Shown: positions 6,707 through 13,780 of the stretch, in pieces
Layout of the letters: each line of letters starts with the position of its first letter
Position numbering within the stretch: position 1 is the stretch's first letter
From: a virus
Virus record (IMG/VR): IMGVR_UViG_3300021375_000202
Span: 1 to 21,066 of that record
DNA length: 21,066 nucleotides
Reading direction: 5' to 3' (one strand)
Translations under genes and position numbers: made by a program
Notes under the pieces: model-generated
Told to the model about the DNA's origin: nothing
The model's database searches: none
What the model saw: only the letters and a program-made list of their open reading frames with translations

Positions 6707-7787
6707 CTTAGATTCACCACAAACTAAGCAGTCTAAAAAAGTTCTAGAGAGCTATTTTGGCAACAACATTGACTTTGCAGCCATGAAACCACAAGCGGCT
6801 AGCGATATGTTGACAAAAGTTCGTGGGTTGATATATGAACACCGTACAACTAAATCAGTCGTGCAAAGCGAAAACGATACCACGTACATGAAGTTAATTG
6901 TAATGGAAAGAGGATTGAATGCACGTTTGCGTGAAGCAAACATTACACTTGAACCACAAACTGGTGCAACACAAATCAAAAACGACGGTGACATAATTGG
7001 ATCTACAAATGATCAATCAACTGCTATGCAGTTCAAAAAAGATGTTGAAGATGGTAAAATTACACTTGGTGAAGAAGAGCTAGTAAGAGAAGCAGAAAAC
7101 TGGATCAAGAAAGCAACAAGTAAAAATCCTGGTGCGTTTACAAGACAAGCAAAGGCTGCTGGCATGAGTACAACTGCATTTGCCAACAAAGTATTAGCAA
7201 ACAAAGATGACTATAATGCTAAAACAGAAAAACGTGCAAACCTTGCAAAGACACTAAGCAAGTTTGAAGGCAAAGCAGGTAAAGTGCTTAACCAGATTGC
7301 TGAAGGTGCTACACTTAAAATGTCAGGTCGTGTACTAAGTGAAAGCGAAGTACAACAAGCACAAGTTGTTTTGGCTGCACAGGACATGGTAGACAGAATG
7401 CAGAAGATGTTAGAAGACGTGACATCAATGCAGTTTAAAGATTTACCTGCACTGGCTGGAAGCATACAAACAACAATAGGCACTAACGAAGCACAAGCAT
7501 TTAATGATGCAGCCGGACAAAGTTTAGCAGTGTTAGTTGATGCAATACAGGCTTCAAAAGTTGAAATGGAAACTGCACAAGGAACACTAACAGGTGTTGC
7601 TCCTGTGGTACCAGGACAAGAAGAAGTTGCAGGCACTCCAGCAATAGATGAGCCAGTAGCAGATCCACTAGCGGCAGATCCAATTGATGCAGTTGCAGAC
7701 GTAAATGTTGATGCAGAAGCAGGCGGTGAAGCAGTTGATGTAAATGTTGATGTACAAGATGGAGCTCTTGGTAGAGCAAGAAGATAA
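6693..7787 (+). CDS. Probable virion or prohead-core protein with acidic C-terminal tail (364 aa)
   Basis: The start MKLFDLDSPQ is chosen over an in-frame ATG at 6657 because AAGGA ends seven bases upstream of it. Residues 15-80 form a helical block (VLESYFGNNIDF ... MLTKVRGLIYEHR ... YMKLIVMERGLNARL), a pattern I associate with structural proteins of marine T4-like phages. The middle is helical, Ala/Lys-rich and contains NPGAFTRQAKAAGM. The last 60 residues are acidic and low-complexity, with a repeated V-x-V-N-V-D motif, then a basic end (GRARR). Helical content, charge and acidic tail resemble scaffold or core proteins; this is inference. The TAA is followed directly by the next ATG. Confidence 0.55.
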   Translation: MKLFDLDSPQTKQSKKVLESYFGNNIDFAAMKPQAASDMLTKVRGLIYEHRTTKSVVQSENDTTYMKLIVMERGLNARLREANITLEPQTGATQIKNDGDIIGSTNDQSTAMQFKKDVEDGKITLGEEELVREAENWIKKATSKNPGAFTRQAKAAGMSTTAFANKVLANKDDYNAKTEKRANLAKTLSKFEGKAGKVLNQIAEGATLKMSGRVLSESEVQQAQVVLAAQDMVDRMQKMLEDVTSMQFKDLPALAGSIQTTIGTNEAQAFNDAAGQSLAVLVDAIQASKVEMETAQGTLTGVAPVVPGQEEVAGTPAIDEPVADPLAADPIDAVADVNVDAEAGGEAVDVNVDVQDGALGRARR

Positions 7788-8138
7788 ATGCGTATACTTG
7801 AGTTCACAAGTAGATCAGATAAACCATCTGCACAACAATTAACTGCACTAGCAGAATATCTACTTGGTCGTGCAGACGATGAAGATACTCAACACACTGT
7901 ACCAATAGATGTTTTTCTAAGTATGGCACACAACATGGGTGTAAACATCACTGATCAACAACTACGTACTCTTGCAACACAAGATCCTCTTAAGAACATT
8001 ATTCAAAATGTAGATGCAGACAACATTGTACTTGTCGGAGCTGGCATCACTGGTGATGAGGGCGAAGATACTATGACTGTTGATCAAGCACAAGATACCG
8101 TAGCCGGTATGGCAGATGCTGCAAATCCACTTACATAA
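7788..8138 (+). CDS. Conserved-looking small phage protein (116 aa)
   Basis: It starts MRILEFTSRS directly after the stop of the preceding gene, so it is probably coupled to it. Residues 15-75 are predicted helical (LTALAEYLLGRADDE, then VFLSMAHNMGVNITDQQLRTL). A segment PLKNIIQNVDADNIVLVG follows, and the C-terminus is acidic. Similar short proteins accompany structural genes in T4-like marine phages, but I cannot name a family. There is no membrane segment, signal peptide or catalytic motif. It is followed at once by the SGNH hydrolase gene. Role unknown. Confidence 0.55.
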   Translation: MRILEFTSRSDKPSAQQLTALAEYLLGRADDEDTQHTVPIDVFLSMAHNMGVNITDQQLRTLATQDPLKNIIQNVDADNIVLVGAGITGDEGEDTMTVDQAQDTVAGMADAANPLT

Positions 8139-8783
8139 ATGAAAACACTTATAACTTTTGGTGATAGTTGGCCACAAGGCGGAGAACTACAAGAGGATCT
8201 CGGTCAGTACCCGTACGGGCGACAACTTGCAGATCAGTATGGATTTAAGTTTTATAATTATGGTTCACCAGGTGCAAGTAACGAAGATATGGTTTTACAA
8301 CTTCTTGAATCAAAGTTAGAGAATGCAACTGCAATCTTCTTTTTAACAAACCCAGCAAGGAGCATGCATTGGCCATTGGGTATGAGTTGGCGGCATGACA
8401 GTAACGAAAGAAAACATTGGTGTTCAGATGCAAAGGATTTTGTTAAAACACTAAAATTACACTTTCATGATGACAATAAAGATACTATTAGAACAAGTAT
8501 GAGCGTAATTACACTACAACAAATGTGTAAAACACTTAACATCAACGACTATTACTTTGCAGGATGGATAAGACAAACAGATTGGCTACCTGGCGTAGAC
8601 ACTGATAAAATTTACAAAGGCGGAAATGAAACTGCGGCTGATTGGCTAGGAGCAACTGATCATAATGGCGAGCACTTACTTGGTGTACAAGATAATGAAT
8701 ACATACGTCCAAACTTTGCCCATCCTAATCATAATGGACATGCTCTAATTGCAAAAAAACTTGCAGAATGGATAAAACTATAG
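8139..8783 (+). CDS. SGNH/GDSL-type hydrolase (214 aa)
   Basis: The protein begins MKTLITFGDSW: GDSW at residues 8-11 is block I with the nucleophile Ser10. GSPGASN at 42-48 fits the Gly block, FFLTNP at 67-72 places Asn71 at the oxyanion-hole position, and AHPNHNGH at 194-201 is block V with His195. The usual Asp three residues before that His is Asn192 here, so the triad may be incomplete or the Asp replaced from elsewhere. SGNH enzymes are esterases or deacetylases acting on acyl groups of sugars, lipids or peptides. With a tail fibre gene one gene downstream, a role in modifying cell-surface polysaccharide is possible but unproven. It is homologous in layout to the second SGNH gene between nrdA and nrdB. 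It has no signal peptide. Confidence 0.8.
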   Translation: MKTLITFGDSWPQGGELQEDLGQYPYGRQLADQYGFKFYNYGSPGASNEDMVLQLLESKLENATAIFFLTNPARSMHWPLGMSWRHDSNERKHWCSDAKDFVKTLKLHFHDDNKDTIRTSMSVITLQQMCKTLNINDYYFAGWIRQTDWLPGVDTDKIYKGGNETAADWLGATDHNGEHLLGVQDNEYIRPNFAHPNHNGHALIAKKLAEWIKL

Positions 8784-8789
8784 TATAAT
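8761..8789 (+). promoter_or_regulatory. Sigma70-type promoter for the nuclease gene
   Basis: TTGCAG (8761-8766), a 17-base spacer and TATAAT (8784-8789) form a near-consensus promoter overlapping the 3' end of the SGNH gene. The -10 box ends six bases before the ATG at 8796, so the transcript would be nearly or fully leaderless. Confidence 0.75.
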
Positions 8790-8795
8790 AGATAC

Positions 8796-9506
8796 ATGCT
8801 TATAGAAAAATTTCAATACAAAAATCTCTCACGTAAACAGGTCGACGGCAAGCGACTGTATTCTACTCCTGATGGCAATGCCGTGCCCAGTGTAACTACC
8901 ATACTAGGTGCTACACAATCAAAAGAAAAGCAAGAAGGTCTAGCACGATGGCGTAAACGTGTAGGCACTGACCAAGCACAAAAGATAGTTACTGAAGCTG
9001 CCAACAGAGGTACACGAATGCATACCTATTTAGAAAACTACTGTATTGATGGCACTATCAAAGAGCGTGGTAACAATCCATTCAGTTGGCAATCACATGC
9101 TATGGCACAAGCAGTAATAGAACAAGGTATGTGCAATGTTGACGAAGTATGGGGTGTTGAAGTACCCATGTACTTTCCGGGAATATATGCAGGTACAACA
9201 GACTGTGTCGGTGTACACAGCGGTGATGATGCAATCATGGATTTTAAACAATCAAACAAGCCCAAGAAAGTTGAGTGGATTGAAGATTACAAACTACAAC
9301 TTTGTGCATATGCAGAAGCACACAACGAAGTATATGGAACAAAAATACGTAAAGGTGTAGTGCTTATGGCAGTTAAGCCAGCAGTTGATGACATGGGACA
9401 TTTAAAAGAAGATCCTTTATATCAAGAGTTCGTTGTCGAAGGTGACGACTTTGAACACTGGCGTCAACAATGGTGGAAACGTGTAGAGCAGTACTACACT
9501 CAGTAA
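8796..9506 (+). CDS. PD-(D/E)XK exonuclease, RecB/MGME1-like
   Basis: The 236-aa protein shows the ordered motifs of the RecB-like PD-(D/E)XK nucleases. PSVTTILGAT is at 31-40, RGTRMHTYLENY at 71-82 (His76, Glu80), VWGVEVPM with Glu122 at 118-125, YAGTTDCVG with Asp136, IMDFKQS with Asp149 and Lys151, and the downstream helix YKLQLCAYAEA with Gln168 and Tyr172. These give the metal-binding and catalytic set of a DNA exonuclease; the early PSVTTIL and RGT..H elements recall the MGME1-like group. It probably trims or recycles DNA during replication or recombination. It has its own early-type promoter, unlike the structural genes around it, consistent with a DNA-metabolism gene. There is no Shine-Dalgarno upstream. 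Confidence 0.85.
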   Translation: MLIEKFQYKNLSRKQVDGKRLYSTPDGNAVPSVTTILGATQSKEKQEGLARWRKRVGTDQAQKIVTEAANRGTRMHTYLENYCIDGTIKERGNNPFSWQSHAMAQAVIEQGMCNVDEVWGVEVPMYFPGIYAGTTDCVGVHSGDDAIMDFKQSNKPKKVEWIEDYKLQLCAYAEAHNEVYGTKIRKGVVLMAVKPAVDDMGHLKEDPLYQEFVVEGDDFEHWRQQWWKRVEQYYTQ

Positions 9507-9517
9507 ATAGGTAAATA
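9502..9517 (+). promoter_or_regulatory. Tandem T4-late-type boxes AGTAAATA and GGTAAATA
   Basis: Two TAAATA boxes eight bases apart overlap and follow the stop of the nuclease gene, 26-41 bases before the tail fibre ATG. A ribosome-binding site CGGAG (9529-9533) follows. Two closely spaced late starts would fit a structural gene. Confidence 0.6.
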
Positions 9518-9542
9518 CTGCTAGATTACGGAGTTTCAATAG

Positions 9543-11138
9543 ATGGCAATAGTACAAGTATCGCGTATTACAAACCGCAAAGGGTTGAGTGAAAATCTTC
9601 CACAATTAGCAGGTGCTGAATTTGGTTGGGTAATTGACCAACGTAAATTATACATAGGTAACGGAACCATAGCAGAAGGTGCTCCGGCTATTGGAAATAC
9701 AGAGATACTAACACAGTATAGTGATATACTTGCAATATCATCTGCTTACACCTATAAAGGCGAACATGCAGGGTATACAGTACAAACTGGACCTACATCA
9801 AGTGATCCTGTTGCACAAACACTACAAGCAAAATTAGATAACTTTGCTAGTGTACTAGACTTTGGTGCAACTGGTGATGGAGTAACAGATGATACAGATG
9901 CTATTAACAGAGCTTTGTTTCAATTATTTTGTAGACAAACTAATACAACAATCAGACGTAGTTTATTTTTTCCAGGCGGAACATATAGAATAACACAACC
10001 AATACTGGTACCTCCTTATGCGAAACTATTTGGAGACGGGCCTGACAGTGCTATACTTGAAATGGATGTAGGATCAGACAGTTCTTTTGGTGCATATGTT
10101 ATTCAAACTGCTGACAGTTTGCAACAGACAGGTGTAAACATTGGCAACAACAGTGCAACTGCTCCAAGAGATATAGTCATTAGTGGCATGAGCTTTACTA
10201 GTTTAGAAGCAGGTGTAGACATGATGCTTATTGACAGAGCAGATGGTGTAAGTGTAACTAACTGTAACTTCAAGGGCAATTTATCAACCAATCCAGCAGA
10301 CGCAAGTGCAGATATTGCTGGAGTGCGTTTTGATAGTACTGCATCAAATACTTGTAAACAAATAGAATTTAATAACTGTAAGTTTAGTTTTTTAACTTAT
10401 GGACTTAACACTGACGAAAACATACAAGGTGTAACTGTACAAAATTCACAGTTTACAAACCTATATCAAGGCGTGTTGCTAGGCACAGGCACACCAGACA
10501 ATGGCGGCCCTGAAGGAGTTAGAATTGTACAAAACTTGTTTGATAAGATTGGCAAGCAAGGCATAAGCATTGGTGCAGTTGCATACAATATAAGTGCATA
10601 CAATATTTTCTTAGACGTGGCAAACGATTACTTAGGAGCAGGTAACCAGGCCGCACCGGTTATCGAATTTAACGGTGATAACAATGTTAGTGTTGGAGAT
10701 ATGTTTGAACGTAGCGATGCTGATGACAGATCACAACGTCGTGTAAAAAACAATGGCAAAGCCTGTTACGCACTTATAAATGGCGACGAAATAAAATTTG
10801 GAACTTATTATAGACTTGCAGGATCAAAAGCAGACCTATCAGTACAAGGAAGTGCAACAACAATTTTTACTGTAAACACCGGAAACGCAGCCGCTTTCAA
10901 TGTAATATATCAATACAAAGAACCAACAACTAACGTAATACGTTTTGGAGAGTTAAGAGTTGTAGGACAAGATACAGATGATAGTGCCGGAACACTAGCA
11001 TATGTAGATGACTTCTCAGAAGATAATCCAAACAGTTTTGTACTCAGTGCAGTACAAAGCGGAACATCAATCAGCATACAATACACAAGCACGATTGCAG
11101 CAACCTTTAAGTACTCAATAGAACATCTTAGTTTATAA
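9543..11138 (+). CDS. Tail fibre/tailspike with right-handed beta-helix (pectate-lyase-like)
   Basis: Residues 8-45 (RITNRKGLSENLP ... LAGAEFGWVIDQRKLYIGNG) match the short N-terminal attachment module seen in Mtd-type tail fibre proteins. Residues 106-121 (DFGATGDGVTDDTDAI) are the hallmark entry of the pectate-lyase-3/glycoside hydrolase 28-like beta-helix found in tailspikes. They are followed by FFPGGTYRIT and repeated strand-turn units with Asn ladders (e.g. VSVTNCNFKG, VQNSQFTNLY). The remaining C-terminal region (about 400-531) is Ser/Thr-rich and strand-rich. It should lie at the tail and bind, perhaps degrade, a host-surface polysaccharide. Length (531 aa) is normal for such fibres. 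Late promoters lie directly upstream. The exact host receptor cannot be read from sequence. Confidence 0.85.
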   Translation: MAIVQVSRITNRKGLSENLPQLAGAEFGWVIDQRKLYIGNGTIAEGAPAIGNTEILTQYSDILAISSAYTYKGEHAGYTVQTGPTSSDPVAQTLQAKLDNFASVLDFGATGDGVTDDTDAINRALFQLFCRQTNTTIRRSLFFPGGTYRITQPILVPPYAKLFGDGPDSAILEMDVGSDSSFGAYVIQTADSLQQTGVNIGNNSATAPRDIVISGMSFTSLEAGVDMMLIDRADGVSVTNCNFKGNLSTNPADASADIAGVRFDSTASNTCKQIEFNNCKFSFLTYGLNTDENIQGVTVQNSQFTNLYQGVLLGTGTPDNGGPEGVRIVQNLFDKIGKQGISIGAVAYNISAYNIFLDVANDYLGAGNQAAPVIEFNGDNNVSVGDMFERSDADDRSQRRVKNNGKACYALINGDEIKFGTYYRLAGSKADLSVQGSATTIFTVNTGNAAAFNVIYQYKEPTTNVIRFGELRVVGQDTDDSAGTLAYVDDFSEDNPNSFVLSAVQSGTSISIQYTSTIAATFKYSIEHLSL

Positions 11139-11211
11139 AATATATTGCAAAGGTGATACTTGCGATAACTAGTATACAAGATTTTTATAGCCAAAAAGAC
11201 CTATTATGGTC

Positions 11212-11240
11212 TTGCAAAATTCTTATGAATATGCTATACT
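11212..11240 (+). promoter_or_regulatory. Strong sigma70 promoter (extended -10) for the nrd cluster
   Basis: TTGCAA (11212-11217), a 17-base spacer and TATACT (11235-11240), with TGC directly before the -10 box, make an extended -10 promoter. Transcription would start near 11247 with a leader of about 160 bases to nrdA. The host RNA polymerase should recognise it early in infection. Confidence 0.8.
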
Positions 11241-11315
11241 AATCGTATATCAGAATTACTATATAGTCCAAGTGAACAATGGATTATACACACTTAATTG
11301 GATGGTGGATAACAC

Positions 11316-11323
11316 AGTAAATA
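11316..11323 (+). promoter_or_regulatory. Possible T4-late-type box (AGTAAATA) in the nrdA leader
   Basis: AGTAAATA is identical to the first of the two boxes before the tail fibre gene. It would allow continued late transcription of the nrd genes from about 11330. The match is short and may be chance. Confidence 0.35.
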
Positions 11324-11355
11324 GGACACTTAAAGAATTCCAAAAAATTAACCAG

Positions 11356-11377
11356 AAACATAGACTCTGCTATGTTT
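11356..11377 (+). promoter_or_regulatory. Leader hairpin upstream of the nrdA ribosome-binding site
   Basis: AAACATAG, loop ACTCTG, CTATGTTT forms a perfect 8-bp stem. No T-run follows, so it is not a typical terminator. It ends 16 bases before the GAAAGG ribosome-binding site (about 11394-11399) and may affect translation or stability. Confidence 0.55.
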
Positions 11378-11408
11378 GCACACAAGATTGATAGAAAGGC
11401 CCCCATAA

Positions 11409-13715
11409 ATGACAATCCAAGTTACTAAGAGAGACGGAAGTAAAGAAGCATTAGACATTGAAAAATTACACAAAGTAGTGATGTGGGCAACAGAGAATAT
11501 AACCGGGGTAAGTGCAAGCCAAGTTGAAATAAGCAGTAATGTACAGTTTTATGATGGCATCACAAGTACAGACATACAGGAGACACTTATAAAAAGTGCC
11601 GCTGATTTAATATCAGAAGAAACACCAAACTATCAAACAGTTGCTGGTAGACTTATTGTATATCATATTAACAAAATGGTTTATGGTGGTGCTACGCCTT
11701 GGCATATTTACAAACTTGTAAAGCACAATGTTGAAAAGGGTTTCTATGATACAGAACTGTTAAGTGAATACACTGAAGAAGAATGGAATACCATCAACAG
11801 TTGGGTAAAACATGAACGTGATGAACAACTAACATATGCTGCCATGGAACAGTTTCGTGGCAAGTATCTTGTACAAAACAGAGTAACAAAAACACTTTAT
11901 GAAACTCCGCAAATGGCATATATGCTTATAGCGGCCACACTGTTTCAAGACTATGATCGCAAAAACAGACTGCGTTATGTAAAAGATTACTATGATGCTA
12001 TTTCAACACACCAAATTAGTTTACCAACTCCGGTAATGGCAGGAGTGCGTACACCACAAAGACAGTTTTCAAGTTGTGTACTAATAGAAACTGATGATAG
12101 TTTAGATAGTATAAATGCAACTGCAAGTTCAATTGTAAAATACGTTTCACAAAAAGCAGGCATTGGTATTAACGGTGGACGTATTAGAGCATTAGGGTCA
12201 CCTATTAGAAACGGTGATGCTTATCACACTGGCGTTGTGCCATTTTACAAAATGTTTCAAGCCGCCACACGTAGTTGTTCGCAAGGTGGAGTGCGTAACG
12301 GAGCGGCAACACTATATTATCCACTGTGGCACCTAGAAGTTGAAGACTTGTTAGTGTTGAAGAACAACAAAGGTACAGAAGACAACAGAGTTAGACACAT
12401 GGACTATGGTGTACAGTTTAACAAACTTATGTACGAACGTTTAATGTCAGGTGGAGACATTACATTGTTCTCTCCAAATGATGTTCCTGGTTTGTACGAT
12501 GCATTCTTTGCAGACCAAGACAAGTTCCGTGAATTATACGAAGCTGCTGAACGCAAGACAAGTATACGTAAGAAGAAAATAAGTGCCACAGAGTTGTTTA
12601 GTGCCTTTATGCAAGAAAGAAAAGACACAGGAAGAATATACTTGCAAAATGTAGATCATGCAAATGAGCACAGTAGTTTTAAAACAGATGTTGCACCTAT
12701 AAAGCAAAGCAACTTGTGTTGTGAAATAGACTTGCCAACCAAGCCTCTTGATGATATAAATGATGTAACCGGTGAAATTGCTTTGTGTACATTAAGTGCA
12801 ATTAACTGGGGTAGTTTTTCAAATCCAGAGGATATGGAAAAGGCATGTACACTTGCAGTACGTGGACTTGATGCACTCTTAAGTTATCAAAACTATCCAA
12901 TCATAGCCGCACAAATGGCAACGGAAGGTAGACGTCCTTTAGGTGTTGGTATAATTAATCTTGCATACTTTCTTGCAAAAAATGATACCAGTTACAGTGA
13001 TCCAGATGCACTTAAACTAGTAGATACATGGGCTCAACACTGGAGTTATTACTTGATAAAAGCAAGTGCTGATCTTGCGGAAGAGTTTGGTGCATGTCCA
13101 ATGAATAACGAAACAAAGTATTCAGATGGTGTGTTGCCAGTTGACACCTACAAGAAAGATGTTGATGAACTAGTGTTACATGTTGATGCAGTTGACTGGA
13201 CAGGATTGAGAACACAACTTAGAGAAACGGGCATACGTAATTCAACACTGATGGCACTTATGCCTGCTGAAACATCAGCACAGATAAGCAACAGTACAAA
13301 CGGCATTGAGCCACCAAGAGCATTTGTAAGTATCAAGCAAAGCAAAGATGGTGTACTTAAACAGGTTGTGCCAGGATATGCACGTTACAAAAACAAATAC
13401 GAACTACTATGGGACCAAAAGTCTCCAGAAGGTTACATAAAGATAATGGCAGTTATGCAAAAATATATTGATCAAGGCATAAGTGTAAACACGTCTTACA
13501 ACCCTGTACACTATGAAGATGAAAAGATACCAATGAGTGTAATGTTACAACATCTGCTACTATGTTATAAATACGGCCACAAGCAGTTGTATTACTTTAA
13601 CACATTTGATGGTGCTGGAGAAATCGACATAGACAAGATGAATGAAACACAACAACAAGAACTAACTATCGAAGAGCCTATGTACGAAGAAGCCTGCGAT
13701 AGTTGCACAATATAG
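11409..13715 (+). CDS. nrdA: Class Ia ribonucleoside-diphosphate reductase, large (alpha) subunit
   Basis: NrdA reduces NDPs to dNDPs with a radical passed from NrdB. The 768-aa length is normal. An ATP-cone begins the protein (VTKRDGSKEALDIEKLHKVV, residues 5-24), so allosteric activity control may be kept. Catalytic residues by position relative to E. coli: Cys223 (SSCVL) and Cys460 (ALCTLS) as the redox pair; Asn435, Cys437 and Glu439 in NLCCE; the radical-transfer tyrosines Tyr728 and Tyr729 (LYYFNTFDG). The C-terminal shuttle cysteines are Cys763 and Cys766 (CDSC). The active-site motif reads NLCCE where E. coli has NLCLE. It is the first gene after the sigma70 promoter. In this phage nrdB does not follow directly but after a gene that carries a copy of nrdB's 5' end. 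Confidence 0.97.
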   Translation: MTIQVTKRDGSKEALDIEKLHKVVMWATENITGVSASQVEISSNVQFYDGITSTDIQETLIKSAADLISEETPNYQTVAGRLIVYHINKMVYGGATPWHIYKLVKHNVEKGFYDTELLSEYTEEEWNTINSWVKHERDEQLTYAAMEQFRGKYLVQNRVTKTLYETPQMAYMLIAATLFQDYDRKNRLRYVKDYYDAISTHQISLPTPVMAGVRTPQRQFSSCVLIETDDSLDSINATASSIVKYVSQKAGIGINGGRIRALGSPIRNGDAYHTGVVPFYKMFQAATRSCSQGGVRNGAATLYYPLWHLEVEDLLVLKNNKGTEDNRVRHMDYGVQFNKLMYERLMSGGDITLFSPNDVPGLYDAFFADQDKFRELYEAAERKTSIRKKKISATELFSAFMQERKDTGRIYLQNVDHANEHSSFKTDVAPIKQSNLCCEIDLPTKPLDDINDVTGEIALCTLSAINWGSFSNPEDMEKACTLAVRGLDALLSYQNYPIIAAQMATEGRRPLGVGIINLAYFLAKNDTSYSDPDALKLVDTWAQHWSYYLIKASADLAEEFGACPMNNETKYSDGVLPVDTYKKDVDELVLHVDAVDWTGLRTQLRETGIRNSTLMALMPAETSAQISNSTNGIEPPRAFVSIKQSKDGVLKQVVPGYARYKNKYELLWDQKSPEGYIKIMAVMQKYIDQGISVNTSYNPVHYEDEKIPMSVMLQHLLLCYKYGHKQLYYFNTFDGAGEIDIDKMNETQQQELTIEEPMYEEACDSCTI

Positions 13716-13723
13716 GAAACACA

Positions 13724-13780
13724 ATGAGTGTATTGAATACAACCAATAGAGACCATACGACCAGTCTTGCATTCCTTGAT
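13724..13780 (+). repeat. Direct repeat, copy 1: duplicated first 19 codons of nrdB
   Basis: These 57 bases match 14606-14662 at 56 positions; the only difference is G at 13735 against A at 14617, a silent Leu codon change (TTG/TTA). Similarity stops after the GAT codon apart from two chance bases. Confidence 0.98.

Larger units (their letters stand above)
11139..11408 (+). other. 270-base regulatory gap before nrdA
   Basis: This is the longest gene-free stretch. It holds a 6-bp hairpin AAGACC-TATTAT-GGTCTT (11196-11213) overlapping the -35 box, a strong sigma70 promoter, a perfect palindrome ACTATATAGT (11258-11267), a late-type box and a second hairpin before the nrdA ribosome-binding site. 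I see no convincing gene or tRNA in it. A 61-codon frame starting at 11206 begins upstream of the promoter and is not credible. Confidence 0.6.

Noticed and set aside
7211-7807. Minus-strand 198-codon ORF opposite the 364-aa gene
   Set aside because: Low-complexity Ser/Thr/Ala/Cys translation typical of an antisense shadow, in a region where every supported gene is on the plus strand.
11258-11267. ACTATATAGT as an NrdR box
   Set aside because: The half-site spacing is two bases short of the NrdR consensus, and only one site is present. It was kept only as a palindrome.
11206-11391. 61-codon ORF upstream of nrdA
   Set aside because: It begins upstream of the sigma70 promoter and spans the promoter and leader hairpin; it has no ribosome-binding site or recognisable content.
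13566-13573. Exact TATAAATA late promoter inside nrdA
   Set aside because: An AT-only 8-mer is expected once or twice per strand by chance here; it is in codons for Cys-Tyr-Lys-Tyr and 150 bases from the next start.
13703-13724. In-frame ATG at 13703 as start of the inserted SGNH gene
   Set aside because: It lies within the last codons of nrdA; the ATG at 13724 has the AGGAAA site and the NrdB-identical beginning.
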